Below, piece by piece: positions 35,251 to 46,826 of a stretch of 64,000 bases of DNA. This DNA comes from Halicephalobus mephisto (Eukaryota; Nematoda; Chromadorea; Rhabditida; Panagrolaimidae). How positions within the stretch are numbered: the stretch's first letter is position 1; each line of letters starts with the position of its first letter. The notes beneath the pieces were generated by a model. The model saw only the letters and a program-made list of their open reading frames with translations. It ran no database searches and was not told where the DNA came from. The position numbers and the translations under genes are program-made. Location: positions 62,001 through 126,000 of the forward strand of contig SWDT01000003.1 of assembly GCA_009193035.1 (NCBI GenBank), given 5' to 3'.

Positions 35251-35604
35251 TACACGGTCGAACTTGGATATAAGATACCTTCTTGACACCGAGACAAGAC
35301 GTATCTTATAAAAAAGAATATACAGTAGGACTTGAATATAAGATACCCCCGCTATAATATATCTCTTGTTATAGCATACGGTGTGAATGAGTTTGGTTAG
35401 TCTGCCTTCAAATTTACCCCGCTATAATATATCCTTTCTTATAACATACGATTTGTCTGGTTCCAATGAGGTACCTTATATCGAAGTTAGATTGTATTAT
35501 AGCGGAGGTAAATTCGAAGGCAGACTAACCAAACTCTCTCACACCGTATGCTATAATAAGAGATATGTTATAACAAAAATATCCTACATCCAAATTCTAC
35601 TGTA
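35251..35604. mobile_element. Composite pogo-like palindromic MITE, copy 3
   Basis: Begins TACACGGTCGAACTTGGATA; a nested start CAGTAGGACTTGAATATAAG follows at about 35325. It ends CCAAATTCTACTGTA. The interior again has the GTTTGGTTAGTCTGCCTTC word in both orientations. Confidence 0.75.
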
Positions 35605-35808
35605 TTTACTGAAATAAAAATCGTTGAAATTTTAGTTGCTAAACTTGATCTACGAAGAAAAGTCGATTCTGAATCTCGTTATCTCAGTTTCTAACACATT
35701 TTATGAATTGTTTTTTTAAAATAATCTCGATATTTTATCTGATCATCATTTTTAGGATTTCTTATTTTTGTAAAGGAATATGACGTGTTTCCTTAATTGA
35801 CGAGTCCC

Positions 35809-35997
35809 TTATAACTGCTCACTCTTCGCTTTATTCAAGCGAGGAACAATACAAATATAATTATCAAAAATTTCTGATAATTCAGCCTCGTTGACTTCTG
35901 AACGGCTTGTCTTCTTCTTGCCGCAAATTGACGCACGAGCTGGGTTCCTGTATCTCAGGGGTTTTCGTGTTGGGAATCTTCTCGCTTCCTGCGACAC
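35809..35997 (-). CDS. Basic 62-codon ORF, doubtful
   Basis: Open frame ending TAA at 35809 with the reading EARRFPTRKPLRYRNPARAS and then NEAELSEIFDNYICIVPRL. Composition is coding-like and a GTGTCGCAG lies at its 5' side, but no upstream exon, polypyrimidine tract or known domain supports it. It could be the last exon of a decayed gene. Confidence 0.2.
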   Translation of the reverse strand: MSQEARRFPTRKPLRYRNPARASICGKKKTSRSEVNEAELSEIFDNYICIVPRLNKAKSEQL

Positions 35998-36014
35998 TGT
36001 CTACATAATCACTA

Positions 36015-36104
36015 GGGAGCTTGTCTAAAATATGTAAGGCTTACAGGAAGAAAGGGATCCCAGGAAAACACCATGTAAGCCTTACATATTTTAGGCAAGC
36101 TCCC
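36015..36104. mobile_element. PIF/Harbinger-like MITE, copy 1
   Basis: 90 bp, almost a perfect palindrome: arms GGGAGCTTGTCTAAAATATG then TAAGGCTTACA, with a loop of about 30 bp. Flanked by CTA and TTA. Three-base TWA duplications and GGG-starting ends are typical of PIF/Harbinger MITEs. A second copy is at 52296. Confidence 0.8.
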
Positions 36105-36715
36105 TTATCTGTTTATCAAATTTTTAAAGTCCATCTGACATCATGAAAAATTCTGATGATCTTATTTCAATAAAAGTAAAGTTAGATAGTATTTAGAAAA
36201 TCCAAAAAATTGATTTCCTCAACACTATTTTCAATTTTAACAAAAACATTATTTTTAAAAACCTTGAATTCTGAATATTTCTGATATTATTCGAAATGTC
36301 TCACATTAAGATCACAAATGTAAATGTAAACAGAAAGGACGGAAGTAAACTTCCAGTGACTTCAATAGAATTACAGAATTCCGTCCAGTCAGTCGACGTT
36401 CAAAGACGCAAAGTGCAAAAAATCAGACTTTTACGGTCATCATAATCCGATCGATCTGAATCTGGCCTCGTCCGGATGAAAACTTCTCCTTTATCTTGTC
36501 TAACAATTAACATATAAATAAACCATGTATTAATGTCACAAACAGCAGAATCTTGGTTTTCTGTTGGATCATGAAATCTCAAAGATCTGCTCATCCCAGA
36601 CCGTAACATACCGTATTTGGTCTATTTGAGGCACACCCCGACATATCGATCGAAAAATAGTGGTACATGTGCCACAGATAGAGCAAATACGGTATTTTTT
36701 CTAATTTATTATATA
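36105..36715. other. Gap with a 69-codon ORF
   Basis: A minus frame at 36609-36400 (reads HDPTENQDSAVCDINTWFIY and VRQDKGEVFIRTRPDSD) is of coding character but has no splice partner or known domain; otherwise nothing is seen. Confidence 0.25.
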
Positions 36716-36886
36716 CAGTGAAACTTCGATATAAGTAACCCTAAGGGACGGCAGAAATGTTGTTTTTACAGAGGAGTTGCCTTTATCGAGGGGTTTACTA
36801 GGGGAAAATCCACAGTAAGGGTCGGAACCGAGTTGTCTTTAAAGAGGATTTGCTCTTATCGAGGGTGTTCATATCGAGGTTTCACT
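36716..36886. mobile_element. Pogo/Tc1-mariner-type MITE
   Basis: 171 bp. 5' end CAGTGAAACTTCGATATAAG; the 3' end reads, inverted, CAGTGAAACCTCGATATGAA. Flanked by TA on both sides (36714-36715, 36887-36888), the Tc1/mariner target duplication. Internal TTATCGAGG words repeat the terminal motif. No transposase. Confidence 0.85.
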
Positions 36887-37929
36887 GTAATTAATTTATA
36901 ACAATGTTTAGAAAATCCAAATATTAGGAGTTTCTAAACACTATTTAAAATTGGTCTTATTTACCCAAAATCAATCTTAAATCATTGATGATCTAAAGTG
37001 ATTTTTGAACATTTTTTGATTTGTACAAATGCACACGTCATTTGTACCGGTGGTTATTTTCGGTTCACTAATCATCCAGACTGAGGTCATAGGGATTAAA
37101 ACGTTAAATATTAATTACCTATTTCGACGAAAAATAATTTTATTGTTTTTAAATATTCTAAAAACTGTTATTTTTTTCATTTTTAAAAAATATATGAACA
37201 AATAAATAATTTTAAACTTTTTAAGAAAAAAAATTAAGTTTCTTATTTGATTTTTAATATTTCTTTGATTACTATGTTATAATTAGAATTTTGTGAAAGT
37301 TTCTGAAATTTACTGAAATTTATTGGAATCTAGGAATTTCGTGAAGTTGTTAGAAAATTTCAAAGTTTCGTTATTTTCTGGAATTTTCAACTACTTTGTT
37401 GAAGATTTTAGAATCTTCTAGAATCCTATTGAAATTTCTAGAACTTTCTAGAACCTTCCAGAATCCTACTGAAATTTCTAAAATTTCCCAGAATCCTATT
37501 GAAATTTCTAGAACGTTTCAGAATTGATAATTTCGAAACTTTTTGAAACTTAGGATTCTAAAATTTTCCAGATATTTTTGGGAATTCGTGTCAAGACGGT
37601 TTCGTAACAATGTTAATTTATGCTTTACAATGATATGACTTTATTTATTGCAGATCTTTGAATGATCAAGTGCCTACAGCTGGCTGGCCATCAACTCGAC
37701 GATTACGCCCCCATCGAGTCCCCTGGCTAGCCTAGATTCTCAAGCTTTGGAAGATTATTAATCTCCAAAGATAATTTTTGAAATTTAAAATTTTATTTTC
37801 AAAAAGTGAATTTTTTCAACTTGATAATTATTATTCAAAAATTAGACAAATTTAAAAACAAATCCAATTTTTTCTAATTTAAATTTTTTGAATGTTCAAA
37901 TTTTTCCGAATATTTAAAATTCGATCAAG
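36887..37929. other. 5' flank of TRPM gene
   Basis: Short tandem repeats at 37380-37530 (GAATCCTATTGAAATTTCTA). A TTTATTGCAG at about 37642-37651 precedes a GC-richer, stop-containing stretch (to about 37740) that may be a 5' UTR exon or trans-splice target of the TRPM gene. Confidence 0.4.
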
Positions 37930-40900
37930 ATGAGCTTCAAATCTCTTCCTGAAGCTTTGGAAAATGTAAGTTTTTAATAGATTTTTTTAATTGACATGTT
38001 TGTTTAGTTTTTTTTAAATGAATTTTTTCACAATAATACCATGATGAAAGATATTTTTACGAGCGAATTTTGCGTTTTATTATGGTTTGTGTCCTTAAAT
38101 CAAATACAAGCAATCCAACAATAAAGGAATTTTTCGACGATCATTAGTTTTTAACACATAAATGACAGTACCTTTTGTTCGAAAAATCACCTTTGAAAAA
38201 AGTTAATTTTTTTTATATCTTTTTAGAGACATTATTGCCATGTCATGTTGCTTTAGAAAAAAGTGATTTTTGACATTAATTTATCAAATGATTTTTTACA
38301 TAATTTTCATGCAAATTTTGACCCGAAAGATCAAACTTGCAAGACACCAACGTTGTATCCCATTGTCGTCTAAACGTTAAAAAAACGATTAAAAACTTGA
38401 TTAAATTCTTTAAAAATTACTACAAAACTTGCTGATTATATGAGCATCAATCTCCTTTAAAGCTGCTTTTGATTGAAGATATTTTCAGCATGGTCTCAGA
38501 CCTCAGGAGAACGACAGTGACGTCGAACCAGATGAACTTCCTCCGAAGAAGATCCCGAAGAAAAGACGTCACAGAAGGGGCTCTGTCGGAGCTTCGAAAG
38601 ATCCATCCAAGAAGATTCGTCGTTCTCTTGGATCTGCCAATGCTCCTCCAAGACATGTTCATGGAAACGACTGGCGGGAGATGCTGTCGATGATTCAGAA
38701 GACAGATTTTGTCAGAAATCAGAGCATGAGCCAACTCGATGACTTGTCCAGGAAAAATGTAAGTTCTTTTTAGACTTCAAACATTATTTCTAGAATATGA
38801 TTTACGAATTATGCATTTCAGTCCATCAAAGTATCAACCTCTGTAGACAATTTATCATCTACAGTAAGAAGTTGTACAGATTCACTTAAGAATAGATACG
38901 CTCCGTCTGTAGATTCAGAGGACCAGAGGTACTGGATAGAGGAGACGTTTTGTAAGAGGGAGTGCTGTGAGTTCGTGGCGTCGAGCAAGGACGCGGAGAA
39001 GTGCGGATGCGGGAGATGGAGGAACCAGCACGAGGCGGGGGCTCTGCAGGTGTACAACGACCAGGTGCAGAGGAGGAGGGACTACAAGTGGAGCATCTCG
39101 CGGCACACGTGCACGATGCCGACCGACGCGTTCGGGACCATCGAGTTCCAGGGGGGTCCTCATCCCTACAAGGCCAACTACCTGAGACTGAGCTTCGACA
39201 GCGACCCCAGCCAGATCATGGACCTGTTCGAGAAGGTGTGGCAGATCCCGCCGCCGAAGCTGATCATCACGGTGCACGGAGGCATCTCGAACTTCGACCT
39301 GCAGCCGAAGCTGGCGCGGGTGTTCCGGAAGGGGCTGCTGAAGGCGGCTCGGACGACGGGGGCGTGGATCATCACGTCGGGGATCAACGCGGGGGTGGTG
39401 AGGCACGTGGCGGCCGCGCTGGAGGGGGCGATGTCGTCGAGTCAGAAGAGCCGTCCCCGGATCACGTGCATCGGGATCGCACCTTGGGGTCTGGTGAAGA
39501 AGAGAGAGGACTTCGTGGGGGAGGACAAGGTGGTGCCGTACCACCCGTCGAGCTTCTCCCCCAAGAGCCGGTTCGCCGTGCTGAACAACCGTCACTCGTA
39601 CTACCTGCTCGTCGACAACGGGACCGTCGGGAGGTACGGAGCCGACATCATCCTCAGGAGGCAGTTGGAGGGCTACATCGTCCAGAAACAGAAGCTAGAC
39701 GGAGGAGAACGCAGTGTCCCTGTCGTCTGCGTCCTCCTCGAAGGAGGAACATGCACTATTCGGACTGTTTTAGACTATGTCACCAAGTAAGTCCATGATA
39801 TTACAGTAATTTGCATGAACATACGATTTCCAGTCGTCCTCGAATGCCCGTTGTTGTTTGTGATGGATCAGGTCGGGCTTCTGATCTTCTCGCGTTCGCC
39901 CATCAGTACATAAACGACGAAGGGTGAGTTGATAGTCTTATTGACCTCCGACCTCTGTTTTAAAAATGAATAGACTCGTAGATAACATCTGTCTAGAAAG
40001 GAGAAACTTTGGTTGAATGAATGGTTTTCAGAAATTTGCCTGAAGGGATACGTCCACAACTGTTATCATTGATAAAATCTGTCTTTGGATACGATCACGA
40101 GAATGCACAATGTCTGCTGCTGGATATTTTGAGCTGTGTAAGACAGAAGAGGTTAATTACGGTGTTCAGACTTGGAGAGAACAGTAAGCAAGATGTGGAT
40201 TACGCTATTCTGACAGCTTTACTGAAGGGACACAACCTGAAACCGCATGAACAACTAGCCTTGGCTCTGGCTTGGAATCGTGTGGATATCGCGAGATCAG
40301 ACGTCTTTGTTATGGGACAAGACTGGCCCATTTCTGCCTTGAACGACGCCATGATGGAAGCTCTCATCCACAACAGAGTTGACTTTGTGAGGTTGCTTCT
40401 TGAGAACGGAGTCAGCATGCAGAAGTTCCTAACCATAGAGAGACTGGAACAACTCTACAACACTGAATACGGTCCTCCAAATACTTTGTTCTACATTGTC
40501 AGGGATGTTGTCAGGATGGGGAAGAACTACCGCTACACTCTTCCCCATATCGGACTGGCTATCGAGAAGTTGATGGGGAATGGATATCGATCATATTACA
40601 CCTCGAGTGAATTCAAAAAGATATATGCCGAATACAGAAGAAGATACACAATCAGACAGACGAGACTGAGTTACTCGGTAAAAAATCAGTCAATGCACAA
40701 TTTTGATTATTTGGCTGGACCGATTACAGCAATGGGAAATGGAATGGGAATCAATCCTGTAGAATCAGAAGTGAATATATCGACAGCACCTTCTGGAAGC
40801 AGGGCTTTGAGCAATCATCTTCTTTGGAGATCAGCTTACAGAAAAGAAAATTTACTCACTCCAGCGGTGCTTGCTTCACCGAATCATGGAACCAAGGAAA

Positions 40901-43900
40901 CTGTTGTTGATATAGATGATGATCCGGCTTGTTCAGAATATGCCGATGCCAATGAATATCGATTCAAATATCCCTTCAGTGAGCTCCTCCTTTGGGCGAT
41001 TCTAACGAAGAGACAAGACATGGCTCTGTGCATGTGGGAACACGGAGAGGAGGCGATGGCGAAGGCTCTGGTAGCTTGTTGTTTATATAAATCCTTGGCG
41101 AAAGAAGCTGCAGAAGATTACCTAGAAGTTGAAATCTGTGAGGAACTTCGGAAGTATGCAGACGAATTCCGTCAATTGTCGTTGGAATTGCTGGACACTT
41201 GCTACAAACACGATGATGCTCAGACTCTCCAACTGCTAACCTATGAACTCGCCTACTGGGGCCATGAAACTTGTCTTTCCCTCGCGGTCATCGTCAACAT
41301 CAAAGCTTTTCTCGCCCATCCTTGCTGTCAAATCCTTCTGGCTGATCTTTGGCATGGAGGTCTCAGAATCAGAAGCAATTCCAATTTCAAAGTGGTTCTT
41401 GGACTGCTCTGCTTCCCTACTATCTTCCTCCTCGAGTTCAAGTCACAGGAAGAACTTAAGAAACAACCGCAAACCCTTGCCGAACACGAAAACGACATCA
41501 ACCAGAGCTCTAGTTCTTCAAGTGAAAGCGATTCCAGTTCTAGTTCCTCGGATTCCGACTCCAGTGACGAAGAAGGAGGGGATGGCAAGACGAGAGGAAG
41601 GAAGAATTCCAGCAGCTCGAATCAGTCGAACAACTTCCCGAAGATTTTCCAAAGCAAAAGGAAGAAACGACATGAAGAGAGGTCTGTTGACAAACCGACA
41701 GAATTAAAAGTCAAAGGTTGGTTCAATTTTCATTTTTCTTTGACCTTTGAATTGTTTCTTATCCCTTTTGATTCTCCATGGTTCTTGATCTGTCGACTAT
41801 CCCCCTTCGGATTTTATACCAATTTCAAGTTTTTAAAATTCACAATGGGAACTGAATAACTTCGAACTTGAATGAGTTGAATTTACTCAAATTTGATGAA
41901 TTTTTGTGGATTTTGATTTTCAAACATCTTTGACATTTCAATTTTGGATTTACTTTCCTTTGTTGGTTTAGATTTTCCTGGAATGAAGTCAACAGGTCAT
42001 CATTAAAAACCATTTTAGAGAATCAAAAACTATTAATACTGGACAGTTTTCAAAACTTTTCCACTTTTAGATTTGATAACTGAATCTAAATCAAATCCAG
42101 GAAATTTTAATCGACAAAATTCTCAAGAAAAAACTGATCATCCAATGAGGAAACGATTTAGAACAACTTCCTACAGATCGAAACTATTGTTAGAAGTAAA
42201 AGGAGCTTCTATCGATTCAAACAAGAGCAAAGAACGAAGGGAAAGCATTGATTCTTGCAAGAAATCAGAACATCAAAAAGGATTCATCAATCAAGCTTGG
42301 AGGAAATTTACTCATGCAGACAAGGATCAACCTCCCAAAACTGGTGTTTTCAAGAAAAGTCTGCTTCCAGACCGATATGGCAAGAGACAGATCAAATTGA
42401 GAAGGAAATTTTACGAATTCTTCGCTGCTCCGATAACAACTTTTTGGTCTTGGTGCTTGAGTTACGTTGTCTTCTTGGCAATCTACACCTACGTCCTCTT
42501 GATCAAGTCTTATCCGTATATTCTTGGATTGGAGTATTTCCTTTTTGCTTATGTGATTTCTTTTATGGCGGAGATGCTTCGGAAGATGCTAATGTCGGAG
42601 CCGAAGAGGTTGAAGGAGAAATGCGGATACTTCTTCACTAATTACTGGAATATCTTCACTTCTATCGCTATACTCAGTTTTCTGATTGGAGCTGTTTTTA
42701 GAGTTGCAGACACTTCTCCCTACTCTTACGGAAGATGTATCTTAGCCACTTCATCAGTTTTGTGGTGTATAAAATCACTAGATTTTTTCTCTGTTCATCC
42801 TAAATTCGGTCCTTTGGTGACAATGTCAGGAAAAATGATTTTAAGTATGACGCAAGTGGTGATTATGTTGACTATATCGTTGATGGCTTTCGGACTTGCT
42901 CGACAATCAATCACTTATCCTAATGAAGAATGGGATTGGCTTCTGGTGAGGAATATTTTTTATAAACCGTACTTTATGCTTTATGGGGAAGTTTATGCTC
43001 CTGAAATTGACATATGTGGAGACGAAAAATACGATGGTCATATTCAAGATAACATTACGATAAAAAAATGGTCGGAAGAACATCCAAATCAACCTTCATG
43101 TGTTCCTGGACATTGGATTCCTCCAATATTAATGACGATATTTTTGTTGATTTCTAATATTCTGCTTATTAGTTTATTAATTGCAATTTTTCATCACATT
43201 TTTGAGTCAACAAATAAAATAGCTCAGCAGATTTGGCTGTTCCAGAGATACCGACAAGTGATGGAGTTTGAATCCACTCCTTTCCTTCCTCCTCCATTTA
43301 CCCTCATTTACCATTTATACATGGTTATCAAGTACTTGAAACACCGGTTGTTGATTTGTTTAAAAAAAAGAGAAGATACAAAGAAGAATTTATTCGATTT
43401 TTCTTTAAGTAAGTTTCTCTGTAAATTTTCATATATGAATTTCGTTTTTCAGAATTATTCCTACCACCTGATCAGGTGGAAAAACTCCATGATTTCGAAG
43501 AGGAATGTATGGAAGAATTTGCGAGGAAAAAAGAATATGAAAAAAACAGATCAAATGAAGAAAGACTTCACAGAGCCGCTGAAAGGACTGATTTGATTTT
43601 AGTTAGATTGAATGATTTGGTTTCGAAAGAAACAACATTGAAAACGAATGTGGACTTGTTAGAAAGGAGAGTGACGTCGATGGAAGATAAACAAACAGAA
43701 GTGTTGGATTGTCTAAGACAGATAAGTACTGCTTTGCCGGTTATTTTGAATAATTTTCAGCCGACGGTCGGAACAGAGTTAGGATATCCTGGACAAAGTA
43801 CATCAATGAGGGGAATTCCTCCGAGTTCGATTATTTCAGCTGATTTAACAACAAGTAGTCAGAATACGGTCGTTGATATAGGAACTTTATCCGGAGGAGA

Positions 43901-44707
43901 GCCTCAAAAGGTGCTCCTAGACACTAATGTGAACGACAGCAAACTTGGACTAAGAAGTCAGAGAACTTTAACAGTTCCCGGACGCAGAATTAATCAAATA
44001 AATCAGGAACAGAATACGACAAATGGGAACAAATTTTTCGGAAATATTATTCCTTTGGATAAGAGCATTTTTCCATCTTCTAGATCTCTAAAAGTCCCAA
44101 AAGGCAGTGTGAGAAGGAGACATCACGATGAATATACCTCCATCACAGACACGATCGATATTGAGGGAATCAAAAATCAGGTTCAGATCCAAATCGTTGA
44201 TTATGATGAAGATACTAGTGATGCTGATAGAATTATCGGAATCAGAAATGGAAGAAGAACGGAAGAAGAAGACGAAGAATATCCACAATATTCTCCTTTG
44301 GATAGTGACTGGGAAAGAGGAAGGAATACTCCCATATCTACATTAAAGAGAGCCAAACCTAGTTTCATTCAGAGACAGAACACACTTTTGAAGGAATATG
44401 AGGAAAGTGTCGGGAGAACTTGTGAACAAGACACCAGAACAGATGCTAGTTCGCCTGAAGAGAAAAGAATGAAGAAAGATGACGAGGTAGGTTTATATAA
44501 AATTGAAATTTTATAGTCTTTGATTTTCAGGATTATATTGAATTTGATGCTACTCAAAAGTCAGTCTTGAAAAGACAGCAAAATGAAGTAATAGAAACAT
44601 CTCCGGAAAGCTCTCCATCTAAGCAGCCGTTGATTTCGAAGAAATTCCAAAACGACTCTGTTAATGAACAATCGAATGAAACACCCGGTCCGTCCAGTCA
44701 ACAATGA
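37930..44707 (+). CDS. TRPM-family cation channel
   Basis: Eight exons: 37930-37965, 38489-38758, 38822-39786, 39834-39923, 40032-41716, 42071-43408, 43453-44486 and 44531-44707; 1864 aa. The N-terminal melastatin homology region begins [14 protein letters not shown] and includes [25 protein letters not shown] and [12 protein letters not shown]. Six membrane segments lie at about 1141-1391. The pore loop is [16 protein letters not shown] (GEVYA at 1321-1325), like Mg2+/Ca2+-permeable TRPM6/7 and nematode GON-2/GTL channels. A TRP helix follows ([16 protein letters not shown]), then a coiled coil at about 1470-1550 and an acidic, low-complexity tail. No alpha-kinase domain. An unusual Ser/Asp-rich run lies at about 947-968. 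In worms this family handles Mg2+ and Ca2+ in gut and gonad; which paralog this is cannot be settled by eye. Confidence 0.93.
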
Positions 44708-44785
44708 ATTTGAATTATTTTTAGATTTTGTTTCTGATCTACTTTATAAGCATTTAAGTGTAATTTACTTTATATTTGTTAGCTA

Positions 44786-44791
44786 AATAAA
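44786..44791 (+). terminator. Polyadenylation signal of TRPM gene
   Basis: AATAAA 79 bp after the stop codon. Confidence 0.6.
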
Positions 44792-44844
44792 AATATTTTA
44801 ATGAAGATAATGGGTTAGTAATTAACAATGAATATTAAGTCCTC

Positions 44845-45016
44845 TGGCGATGGTAGTAGTTAGATCTAGTTTTGAAATAGGAACCATTGCTGAGGGCCTT
44901 GTTTTTGATGACGTAGACCTTGAGAGGAGGTTAATCGATTTTTCCGTAATCATTCTCGGACCCTTGGTTGCTCATGAAGGAACTCGTTGACTTGATAGTT
45001 TTGGGGAGACTTGATT
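44845..45016 (-). pseudogene. Decayed C-terminal exon, unknown family
   Basis: One minus-strand frame reads SSLPKTIKSTSSFMSNQGSE, NDYGKID, a TAA, then PPLKVYVIKNKALSNGSYFK and TRSNYYHRQRT before its own stop. Codons on both sides of the internal TAA favour C in third position, unlike the AT-rich flanks. No acceptor or ATG opens the frame. This looks like an old coding fragment with a nonsense change, not a live gene. The family was not recognised. Confidence 0.45.
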
Positions 45017-46826
45017 TTCTCAAAAAACATTTTTTATATAAGTTAATTTATAAAGGAATTTCCATTGTAAATCATTATATTACTATTTATTGATATAATC
45101 TTCATTGAAAAAAGTATTTGTACATTCAAAACTTTCAACTATGATTAACAAGTTGTGGTAACACATGAACTAAACAAGTTTCATTTCATATACTTAAAGC
45201 GTTAATATGCTCAAATAACTGGTAAATATTATTGTAAGTAATTAGATTTGCTATGTTGTTTATGAATAAGATCAAAAAGTAATAAAAAGAATAAAAATAT
45301 TTAAAAATACTTAGCAATAAGAGATAAGAGACATCACGAGACAAAAATAAACAATGTGCGAAAAGTCTGTTTTCGATTTGATGAATAAGAATAAAAAAAA
45401 TTTAAAATAATAACGGTTAGAGCACATCAGTAATTTACGGAATAAACCAAAAATGAATAAAACAGAATGCATAGATTAGTCCATTGGAACGATTACTATT
45501 TAATAAATGTGTGTTCGAAATGTCATCTCGTCGTTACTTTATTCCGAACACAAATCTCATACTTGGGTAATTAAATCTTACAAACGCACTATAAAATACA
45601 AACACAACACGATCGATAAATCTTTGTTAATACTGTTAGCAGTCTCTCTGGATCGGTGGCGTTATCGCCGTTCCGATCAACGTGTGCTTATTTAAGATTT
45701 CTTATTTGATCCAGATTAAATTACTTTTAACTAGATTATCCTCTCTATTTGTATTTAGATATAAAATAAGTGGTTTATACACATATTTGGAGCTTGACAA
45801 TATGCACTACCTAACATCATAATGTGTGCTCAATCAGTTATTGCCGTACATGATATAGACAACAGGAATACAGTAGATAATAGGAAATACTGTAATTAAC
45901 TAAAACATGATTTCTATTCAACCTGTGCATTTACGCTTTTACTTTTACATTTGGAACAAAGTCACACCGTTTATCTGCCGCTGATTTGTTATAAAAAATT
46001 GATTAAAAATGCCGTAAATAACAACAAATCTTGTATGAGATTCAAATAATAAGGAGAATGCACAGTACTCCAGTATGAAGATTGCTGATACGTGAAGAAG
46101 ATTAAAGAAACTGTAGTTGTTCAATATGGAATTCATGATTCATCAACAATGAATCACTTTTTTCTAGTTTGTACTTTGAAATTTTATATAATTTGTAATA
46201 TCGTTAACTAACGAAAGCGATTTAAGTAAAAAATCCCCAAATGTATTTCTCATGAAGTCAACGCCTAATTGATAAAAGGTCTCAATACTGATGCCAGGAG
46301 CACAGTTTTCGAGCTTTATCACTGCAATAATCAGAAATAAGATAGATAACAGCAATGAGCATAATACTTCTATGAGTTTATTTTCAAATTTTTACCTACG
46401 AAATAAATAATAAAAAGTAGTTTTTAAGAATGCAAATAAATGTTTGATATAGATTTGTAAATGTCACCAAGCAAGAAAGTTCTGGATAATTACTACATGT
46501 TTTTTTGAATTCATTTGCTTTTAATTATTATATTTCTTCAAGTTTTGAAAAAAACTAATCTTTTCTTCTTATATCCAGATGCTAGTGATATTATGAAATT
46601 CTTTTTGACGCACATCTTACGATTTTTTATCGTCGTTAAAATATAGATAATACAAATAAAAAAAGTTTATGATGCAGGAAACGCTATCATATTCTGATGA
46701 TTAATTATGTTCTAATTTTTCCTTCATGTGACATACCTTAGAATGGAATGCTTTAATAGGTGGAGTACCAGTATCTGATACAGAATATAAGAGCAGGAGT
46801 AGTGTTTCAAATTGCACTCTTTCAGA
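45017..46826. other. Intergenic, TRPM to VWA7-like gene
   Basis: Mostly AT-rich single-copy DNA. Two adjacent minus frames (46355-46164, hydrophobic start LLLSILFLIIAVIKLENCAP; 46136-45945) suggest a small secreted product, but the first lacks an in-frame ATG and no splice joins them. A GAATATAAGAGCAGG at about 46780 may be a promoter element of the next gene. Confidence 0.35.
46821..46826 (+). promoter_or_regulatory. Acceptor directly before VWA7-like start codon
   Basis: CTCTTTCAG ends at 46825, one base before the ATG at 46827. An acceptor so close to the start is the usual position for spliced-leader trans-splicing in nematodes, though a cis-spliced 5' UTR is also possible. Confidence 0.45.

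Noticed and set aside
38915..39595. 226-codon open frame antisense to TRPM exon 3
   Set aside because: It is the shadow of GC-rich codons (few AT-rich stops on the other strand); very Arg/His/Pro-rich with no domain.
39001..39798. 265-codon alternative plus-strand frame in TRPM exon 3
   Set aside because: Same cause; the overlapping frame encodes the conserved TRPM sequence, this one is Gly/Arg-rich noise.
45640..45690. GATCGGTGGCG TTAT CGCCGTTCCGATC hairpin
   Set aside because: Stem of about ten pairs with a bulge is too short for a miRNA precursor, and there is no T-run or other terminator context.
45945..46355. Two adjacent minus frames as a small secreted protein gene
   Set aside because: The hydrophobic frame has no in-frame ATG (a TAA precedes it) and no acceptor joins it to another exon.
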